DNA of 64,000 nt from CAZACZ01 sp964483695 (GTDB lineage Bacteria; Deinococcota; Deinococci; Deinococcales; Trueperaceae): contig CAZACZ010000004.1 in the NCBI GenBank assembly GCA_964483695.1, positions 1-64,000 of the forward strand, read 5' to 3'. Both the position numbers and the translations under genes were made by a program. The notes under the pieces were generated by a model, which searched no databases, was not told where the DNA came from, and saw nothing but the letters and a program-made list of their open reading frames with translations. Below, piece after piece: positions 58,119 to 64,000 of the stretch (the stretch's first letter is position 1; every line of letters starts with the position of its first letter).

Positions 58119-58922
58119 TCAGCGCACCACGAGCACGTGCACCAGCGTGACGAGGCTCAGCAGCCAGAGGTACGGCGAGAAGGCGCGGAAGCGGCCGCGT
58201 CGCAACAGCGCGAACAGCACCACCAGCGCTCCGTACCCCACCGCGAACGATGCCGCCGTCATGACCAGCAACGCGCTCCACCCGACGTCCGCCGCCTGCA
58301 CCTCGCGCAGGCCTAGCAGGGCGACACCGAGCGACGCCACCAGGTAGAGCAGGAACGACAGGCGGGGTGCCAGGTCCTTGTCGACGCCGCGACCCAAGAG
58401 CGTGGCGATGGTGGCGCCGGAGCGCGAGATGCCGGGGATCACCGCCAGCCCCTGAGCGACGCCGGCGATCAAGGCGTCGCGGAAGGTGACGTCAGCTGCG
58501 GTGTGCTTCGGCCCGGAGCGCGGCGCGAACCACAGCACGAAGCCGGTGATCGCCAACGCCACCGCGACCGGAACGGGGGCGTTCAGGTGCTCGAAGACGC
58601 GCTTCAGGACGAGCCCGAGGATCGCCGTAGGGACCGAACCGACGATGACCAGGAGGGCGAGGCGCCAGCCGGGGAGGGTGCGTGCCTGGGCCGACACCAA
58701 GCCGCGCGCGAACCCGCCAACGGCGGCGGAGACGTCGCGCCAGAGGTACACCAGGACGGCCAGCAGCGTGCCGGTGTTGGTGGCGATGTCGACGTAGAGC
58801 CCGAGCGAGTCGCCCCAGCCGAGGAAGTAGTGGGCCAGCACGAGGTGCCCGGAGCTGGAGACGGGCAAGAACTCGGTCAGGCCTTGCACCACGCCTAGGA
58901 CGGCGGCTTGGATGGTGCTCAA
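58119..58922 (-). CDS. uppP: Undecaprenyl-diphosphatase
   Basis: 267 aa, about eight membrane helices. Both catalytic motifs: GLTEFLPVSSSGHLVL and PGISRSGATIATLL. It recycles the undecaprenyl carrier for cell-wall synthesis. I start it at TTG 58922 because GGAGG lies 5 nt upstream and the usual N terminus (STIQAAVLGVVQGLTEF) begins there; the frame is open upstream without conserved residues. Confidence 0.93.
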   Translation of the reverse strand: MSTIQAAVLGVVQGLTEFLPVSSSGHLVLAHYFLGWGDSLGLYVDIATNTGTLLAVLVYLWRDVSAAVGGFARGLVSAQARTLPGWRLALLVIVGSVPTAILGLVLKRVFEHLNAPVPVAVALAITGFVLWFAPRSGPKHTAADVTFRDALIAGVAQGLAVIPGISRSGATIATLLGRGVDKDLAPRLSFLLYLVASLGVALLGLREVQAADVGWSALLVMTAASFAVGYGALVVLFALLRRGRFRAFSPYLWLLSLVTLVHVLVVR

Positions 58923-58998
58923 CGGATCCTCCCTGGTTTCGGCCGTGCTCGTCGGGCGCGGCCGGCCTCCTGATGCGGCGGGGGCGTCGCCAACGAAG

Positions 58999-59032
58999 CG
59001 GCGAGGCCATCCCATGGGGGAGGGCCTCGCCG
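58999..59032 (-). terminator. Intrinsic terminator after rpsI
   Basis: 10-bp stem CGGCGAGGCC (58999-59008) / GGCCTCGCCG (59023-59032), followed on the minus strand by CTTCGTT. Ends the rplM-rpsI transcript; the rest of 58923-59088 shows no gene. Confidence 0.7.
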
Positions 59033-59088
59033 GGTGCGTCTCCTAGAACGCCGGCCACGACGGCCGGACGTGCCGGGTCAGACGATGC

Positions 59089-59474
<386 letters not shown>

Positions 59475-59475
<1 letters not shown>

Positions 59476-59900
59476 CAAGCCAACTCCATCTTCTTCGGTT
59501 GCTGTGCGTCGTGCGGGTGCGTGTCGCCGGCGTACACCTTGAGGCGGCGGATGAGCCTGCGGCCCATGCGCGTCTTCGGCAGCATGCCCCAGACGGCGTG
59601 CTCGAGCACGCGTTCGGGGTGCTTCGCCAACACCTCGCGGGCGGTGGTCTCCTTGAGGCCGCCCTGGTAGCCGGAGTAGCGGGTGTAGACCTTCTGGTCG
59701 AGCTTGCGCCCGGTGAAGGCGACCTTGTCGGCGTTGATCACGATGACGAAATCACCGCCGGGCTGGTTGGGGGTGTAGCTGGGCTTGTGCTTGCCCTTCA
59801 ACACCGAGGCGATCTGCGTCGCGAGGCGACCCACACGCTGACCGGCGGCGTCGATGAGCACCCAGTCGTTGGTGGGTACGTCCGGAAAGTACGTCTTCAC
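59475..59900 (-). CDS. rplM: Ribosomal protein uL13
   Basis: 141 aa from GTG 59900, which gives the usual KTYFPDVPTNDWVLIDAAG opening; an in-frame GTG at 59909 is possible, but its only ribosome site (AAGGA) would be 1-2 nt away. Conserved AVWGMLPKTRMGR and LKVYAGDTHPH are present. Co-transcribed with rpsI, and preceded by a leader with competing hairpins. Confidence 0.96.
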
Positions 59901-59957
59901 GAGAACCACGTCCTTCGGCTTTGCCTGCTTGATCGGGGCGGCAAAAACGAAAAGCCA
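59901..59957 (-). promoter_or_regulatory. rplM leader with two mutually exclusive stems
   Basis: On the minus strand GGCTTT (59951-59956) can pair with AAAGCC (59917-59922), or TTTGCC (59940-59945) with GGCAAA (59920-59925); the two pairings share the AAA of GGCAAAGCC. The ribosome site AAGGA lies just downstream. Candidate autoregulatory leader of the L13-S9 operon. Confidence 0.35.
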
Positions 59958-59963
59958 AAGGGG

Positions 59964-59995
59964 AGTCTAGCACGCTGTCCCGAACCTGTACAGGT
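59964..59995 (-). promoter_or_regulatory. rplM promoter with a 12-bp palindrome at -35
   Basis: -10 TAGACT (59964-59969, minus strand), 17-nt spacer, TGTACA as a poor -35 inside the perfect palindrome ACCTGTACAGGT (59984-59995). The palindrome may bind a regulator. Confidence 0.45.
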
Positions 59996-60029
59996 CCCGC
60001 TACCTCCCAAGCGTGGCAGCCGAGCACGG

Positions 60030-60035
60030 TAGGCT
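60030..60035 (+). promoter_or_regulatory. -10 element TAGGCT of the penicillin-acylase-like gene
   Basis: TAGGCT with a leader of about 26 nt and GAGGAGG (60055-60061) before GTG 60068. Confidence 0.45.
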
Positions 60036-60067
60036 GGGCGGACCGGGTTCGTCCCGAGGAGGCCCAC

Positions 60068-62482
60068 GTGATCCGCTTCGCACGCTTCGTCGTCGTCCTC
60101 GTGGCGCTCGCGCTGGTCGCGGCGCTCGGGTCGCTCCTCTACCTGCGTTCGTCGCTCCCGCGCATCGAAGGGGTCGAGCGGGTGCAAGGGCCGCTCGCCG
60201 CCATCGACATCGTGCGCGACGCCGACGCGGTCGTGCACGTCTACGCCAGCAGCCACGCCGACGCGGTGTTCGGCCTCGGGTACGCCCACGCCCAGGACCG
60301 GCTGTGGCAGATGGAGTTCCAGCGTCGCCTCGGCGCAGGACGACTGTCCGAGGTGCTCGGGCCCGTCACCGTCCCCACCGACCGTTTCCTGCGCACCTTG
60401 GGGGTGCGGCACGCGGCCGAGGAGGCGTGGACGGCGCTCTCGGCGGACGCCAGGGCGCTGGTCGAGGCGTACGTCGCGGGCGTCAACGCCTACCTCGCGA
60501 ACCGCACCGGCGCCCTGCCGCTCGAGTTCGTGCTGCTCGGCGTCGAGCCGGAGCCGTTCGAGCCGGTCGACGTCCTGGCGTGGGCCAAGATGATGGCCTG
60601 GGACCTCGGCGACAACTGGTCCACGGAGTTGACGCGTGCCGCGGTCATCGCCGAGCTCGACCCGCCCGACCCCGCGGCGCTGGTGGCGTCGCTATGGCCG
60701 GCGGCCGACGACGCCGCTACGGTGGTCGTCCCGGCGGGCGCCGCGGCGCTCTACCGCGATGCGGGCGTGTCGGACCTGATGGCCATGACCGGACCCGCGA
60801 AGCCCGAGGGGTACGGCTCCAACGCCTGGGTGGTGGCGGGGTCCGCGACCGCTTCGGGTGCACCGCTGTTGGCCAACGACCCGCACCTCGGCTTGCAGGC
60901 GCCGTCCCTCTGGTACTTCGCGCACCTCGTCGCCCCGGGCGTCGACGTGATCGGAGCCACCTTGCCCGGCACCCCGGCCGTCCTGCTCGGCCGCACCGAC
61001 CGTCACGCCTGGGGCTTCACGAACACCGGCCCCGACGTGCAGGACCTGTTCCTCGAGCGGGTCGACGCCGACGACCCGGGCAGGTACCTGACCCCGGACG
61101 GGACGGAGCCGTTCCGCACCCGAAGCGAGGTCATCCGCGTCAAGGGCGCCGAGGACGTCGCGTTCGTCGTGCGCGAGACGCGGCACGGTCCCGTCATCTC
61201 CGACGCGCATCCGGGCGCCGCCCAGGAGGCCGAGCGTCGGGACCAAGGCGACGGAAGTGGCCAGGAGACGGTCGTGGCCATGCGATGGACGGCGTTGCTG
61301 CCGGGCGACCGGACGCTCGAGGCGGTGCTCGGCATGAACACGGCGCGCTCCTACCCCGAGTTCGCTGCCGCGCTCCGGCAGTTCCGCGCTCCCATGCAGA
61401 ACATCGTCTACGCCGACGTGGACGGTGTGATCGCCTTCCAAGCGCCGGGTCTGGTGCCGATCCGGCGCAGCGGCGACGGCTCCGTGCCGGTGCCGGGGTG
61501 GACCGGCGAGGGCGATTGGGTCGCGTACGTACCGTTCCGCGCCTTGCCGCGCCTGGTGTCGCCCGCCGATGGGCGCATCGTCACCGCGAACCAGCGCGTG
61601 GTGCCCGACGACTACCCCTACTATCTGACGCGCGATTGGACGGTGCCGTACCGCGCGGAGCGCATCGAGAGCCTGCTGGGTGCGCAGCCCACGGCCACGG
61701 TGGACGCGAGCCTACGGGTGCAGCTCGACCAGTTCTCGTCGATGGCGGAGGAGTTCCTGGCGGTGGCGCGCTCGGCCACACCAGGCAGCGACGGCGCGCG
61801 TCGGGTCCACGCGATCCTCGTCGACGGCGACGGGGAGATGGCGGCGGACGGCCCCGCCGCCCTGGCGTTCGCCTCCTGGTACCGTCACTTCGCCTACGGG
61901 TTGTACCAGGACGAGCTCGGCGACGCGATGGACGCGTTCTTCGCGCTGCGGCCGCAGTTGACGCGCAACATCCTCGCGGGCCAGCCCGACTGGTGCGACG
62001 ACCGGACCACGCCCGCCGCGGAGACGTGTGAGGACATCGCATCGCAAGCGCTCGACGCGGCGTGGCGTGAGCTCTCTGCGGCCTACGGAGACGACGTCGA
62101 GCGTTGGCGTTGGGGCGACGCCCATGAGGCCGTGATGGACCACGACGTGCTGACCGGAACGCCGCTGCGGTTCCTCGCCGACCTGCGGATCGGGAACGGC
62201 GGCGACGGCTTCACGGTGGACGCGGCGGGCTACCCGGCGCGTCCCGGCTCGGGGTTCGACCAGACCGCCGGCCCCGGGTACCGCGCGGTGTACGACCTAT
62301 CGTCGGGCGCGAGCGGCTGGTTCGTGCACGCCACGGGGCAATCGGGGAACCTGCTGTCGTTGCGCTACCGCGACTACCTGGAACGCTGGCAGCGCGGCGA
62401 CATGATCCCCATGCGCACGCGTCGCGACGAGGTCATGGACGGGGCGATCGGCACGTTGCGGTTGCTGCCGGCCGGGTCGTAG
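60068..62482 (+). CDS. Penicillin acylase family protein (Ntn hydrolase)
   Basis: 804 aa. N-terminal signal or anchor (about 8-27), alpha chain (HAQDRLWQMEFQRRLGAGRLSE), then the autocatalytic cleavage site GYGSNAWVVAGS, where the Ser of SNAW becomes the nucleophile, followed by LLANDPHLGL and the beta chain. Family members hydrolyse N-acyl amides: beta-lactams, acyl-homoserine lactones or others. Start GTG 60068 is set by GAGGAGG 6 nt upstream. It is convergent with the rsmF-like gene, 5 nt apart. Substrate unknown. Confidence 0.92.
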   Translation: MIRFARFVVVLVALALVAALGSLLYLRSSLPRIEGVERVQGPLAAIDIVRDADAVVHVYASSHADAVFGLGYAHAQDRLWQMEFQRRLGAGRLSEVLGPVTVPTDRFLRTLGVRHAAEEAWTALSADARALVEAYVAGVNAYLANRTGALPLEFVLLGVEPEPFEPVDVLAWAKMMAWDLGDNWSTELTRAAVIAELDPPDPAALVASLWPAADDAATVVVPAGAAALYRDAGVSDLMAMTGPAKPEGYGSNAWVVAGSATASGAPLLANDPHLGLQAPSLWYFAHLVAPGVDVIGATLPGTPAVLLGRTDRHAWGFTNTGPDVQDLFLERVDADDPGRYLTPDGTEPFRTRSEVIRVKGAEDVAFVVRETRHGPVISDAHPGAAQEAERRDQGDGSGQETVVAMRWTALLPGDRTLEAVLGMNTARSYPEFAAALRQFRAPMQNIVYADVDGVIAFQAPGLVPIRRSGDGSVPVPGWTGEGDWVAYVPFRALPRLVSPADGRIVTANQRVVPDDYPYYLTRDWTVPYRAERIESLLGAQPTATVDASLRVQLDQFSSMAEEFLAVARSATPGSDGARRVHAILVDGDGEMAADGPAALAFASWYRHFAYGLYQDELGDAMDAFFALRPQLTRNILAGQPDWCDDRTTPAAETCEDIASQALDAAWRELSAAYGDDVERWRWGDAHEAVMDHDVLTGTPLRFLADLRIGNGGDGFTVDAAGYPARPGSGFDQTAGPGYRAVYDLSSGASGWFVHATGQSGNLLSLRYRDYLERWQRGDMIPMRTRRDEVMDGAIGTLRLLPAGS

Positions 62483-62487
62483 CGCCG

Positions 62488-64000
62488 TCAACCGGTCCCG
62501 CGGCGCAGCCCCTTCGGTAGCAGGCTGCGCACCGCGGCGCGCGTCGCGCCCTCGTCCGGCGTAGGCGTTGGCCCGTCGGGAAGGTCGCCGCGGGACGCCT
62601 CGACGTCGAGCCGGCCCCAACCCAGCGGGAACTCGTCCACGTCCACACGCACGTAGCGCGTGGCGCCGGGAGGGGGCGAGCCCGTGTCGGCGTCGACCGT
62701 GGCCGATCGGGCATGCGCCGCCTCGGAGGCGGCCAACGCCGCGTGCTCGGCGTGCGTGAGCGCGAACCATCCGCCGGCGAGGTACGCGGCCACCCGAGGA
62801 TCGTCGGGCGTCAAGGCGACGCGCCGCACCAGCGCCTGCGCCGGGACCGCCATCGCCAGGGCGTGCGCCGGCTCGAGGCGCGCCTCCGCTCCGTCGTGCC
62901 GCTGGCCGTCGTGCCGCNNNNNNNNNNNNNNNNNNNNNNNNNNNNNNNNNNNNNNNNNNNNNNNNNNNNNNNNNNNNNNNNNNNNNNNNNNNNNNNNNNN
63001 NNNNNNNNNNNNNNNNNCCGTCGTGCCGCTGGCCGTCGTGCCGCGGCCTGTCGTGCCGCTGCCTGCCCTGGCGGCTGGTCCGGCGGTCGGCGGCCGCGTC
63101 GACCCACGCCCGAGACGAACGGGCGCGCGACGCGCCGCCGCGCGCCGCGTCGGCGCCCGGTCTCCGCAGGTCGGCGAGGTGCAAGCCGGCGCGCAGCACG
63201 TGCACTCCCGCCAACGGCGGAAGCCCGTCCGGGTAGCTCAACAAGCGCACGCCGAAGAGCGCGTCGGGCTCGAAGGCGACGTGCCAGTCCGGGACGAACG
63301 CCGTTCGCGCGAACGACGCCCAAGCGCGGCGTGCCGCCTCGAGCTCGAGGCGTGGCGCACCGTGCGGCGCCGCGGCGTCGGCCCAGGAGCGCGTGCGCAC
63401 CGTGCTGCGCGGCGTCCGCTGGTCGGCACCCTGCGCCGTGCCTGCCACGCTGTCGGGCGCCCGCCGGAACAACGCCACGAAGTGGCCCTCGCCCGTGCCC
63501 GTGTGCGGCCAGATGCGGACGGCGTGCCGAAGCCTGGGGTCGGGCGGGTCGACCCACGCCGCCTGGCCCGGTCGCACGCCGGGCAACGCGATCGGGACGA
63601 GCTCGTAGTCGGTGCGGCGCGCCAGGAAGCGCGTCACCGTGCCCTCGTTCTCCTCGGGTGCGAAGGTGCAGGTGGCGTACGCCAAGGTCCCGCCCGGCCG
63701 CACCAGGTCGGCCGCGACGGCGAGCAGCTCGTCCTGGCGTCGAGCGCAACCCAGGACGTTGGCCTCGCTCCAATGCGCGATCGCATCCGGGGACTTGCGG
63801 AACATCCCCTCGCCGGAGCAGGGTGCGTCGAGCAGGACGCGGTCGAAGGCCCCGGGCCAGGCGCGGGCCAGGCGCTCGGGCGCCTCGTTGGTCACCACGG
63901 CGTTCCGCACGCCGAGGCGCTCGAGGTTCCCGAGCAGGGTCTGGGCCCTTCGGGGATGCACGTCGTTGGCCACCAACAAGCCGCGCCCTCCCAGCATGCC
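62488..64000 (-). CDS. rsmF: RsmF/NOP-family rRNA (cytosine-5) methyltransferase, cut by the window end and by assembly gap 3
   Basis: The N terminus lies beyond 64000. Visible: the SAM-domain middle (LLVANDVHPRRAQTLLGNLERLG), the catalytic DAPCSGEGMFRKS and the second Cys in YATCTFAPEENEG, then a linker with RHDGQ pentapeptides carrying the 100-N gap, then the C-terminal PUA-like part (PAQALVRRVALTPDDPRVAAYLAGG, VDEFPLGWGRL, LLPKGLRRGTG). The two sides are in different frames only because 100 is not a multiple of 3; the repeat phase puts both in one ORF. It methylates C5 of cytosines in 16S rRNA. Confidence 0.85.
62891..63062 (+). repeat. 15-bp coding minisatellite spanning assembly gap 3
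   Basis: Unit CCGTCGTGCCGCTGG: copies at 62891-62905, a 12-nt partial copy 62906-62917, N from 62918 to 63017, then 63018-63032 and degenerate copies 63033-63062. On the minus strand it encodes RHDGQ repeats. As with gap 1, the array length is unknown. Confidence 0.95.

Noticed and set aside
59981..59996. LexA box at the rplM promoter
   Set aside because: The palindrome ACCTGTACAGGT does not have the GAAC-N4-GTTC or CTG-N10-CAG spacing of known LexA sites.
62880..63020. True frameshift or gene boundary in the rsmF-like gene
   Set aside because: The frame change across the gap equals the remainder of 100 N divided by 3; the RHDGQ phase is continuous on both sides.

Overview
High-GC chromosomal DNA (roughly 70% G+C) that I read as a member of the Deinococcota, most likely near Truepera/Trueperaceae. 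The evidence is a Thermus/Deinococcus-type V-ATPase operon (G-I-K-E-C-F-A-B-D), a three-part proton-translocating transhydrogenase (pntAA-pntAB-pntB), a futalosine-pathway gene (mqnB), a clpB promoter with an HspR (HAIR)-type operator, and a very high density of leaderless promoters in which TANNNT lies 5-8 nt before the start codon. It is ordinary housekeeping-rich chromosome: I see no phage, IS element, CRISPR array, tRNA or rRNA. Three runs of exactly 100 N (32286-32385, 55049-55148, 62918-63017) show that this is a draft assembly.

Layout. 1-8.5 kb: V-type ATPase operon closed by a strong terminator. 8.5-9.3 kb: CsgG-like lipoprotein. 9.5-14.6 kb: polar/general amino-acid ABC transporter (aapJQMP); AapQ carries an unusual extra domain of about 200 residues. 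14.7-15.9 kb: pilT behind a tiny leaderless ORF. 15.9-19.5 kb (minus): a protein of unknown function, folC and rimO; rimO is interrupted by one in-frame TAA. 19.6-23.5 kb: aldose epimerase, GAF/HD-GYP phosphodiesterase, serS, gatC. 23.6-29.4 kb (minus): DUF554 membrane protein, two YtkA/FixH-like proteins, a VanY-type carboxypeptidase, a NapH/NosR-like Fe-S membrane protein, an RNA 2',3'-cyclic phosphodiesterase and a cell-wall amidase. 29.5-31.9 kb: phoU divergent from a PhoB/PhoR-like pair whose promoter has a PHO-box-like repeat and a leaderless leader peptide. 32-39.7 kb: membrane protein with a hexapeptide minisatellite, glycosyltransferase, patatin, arginase, 6-phosphogluconate dehydrogenase-like protein, tyrS, pfkA. 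39.8-45.4 kb: pntAA-pntAB-pntB and clpB. 45.4-54.1 kb: large lipoprotein, SulP transporter, LmbE-type deacetylase, TPR protein, NFACT (RqcH-like) protein, MFS transporter. 54.1-58 kb (minus): gltX-ftsY-mqnB(gap)-fba. 58-64 kb: uppP, rplM-rpsI, penicillin-acylase-family hydrolase, and an rsmF-like rRNA methyltransferase cut by the window end.

Main themes for follow-up: (i) about 18 transcription units begin leaderless, and in at least two (pilT, the PhoB-like regulator) the leaderless start is a 12-13-codon mini-ORF that overlaps the real gene by ATGA/GTGA; (ii) coding minisatellites in two proteins coincide with two of the three assembly gaps; (iii) rimO has a single nonsense codon in an otherwise intact gene; (iv) AapQ contains an extra extracytoplasmic domain with an EF-hand-like loop.
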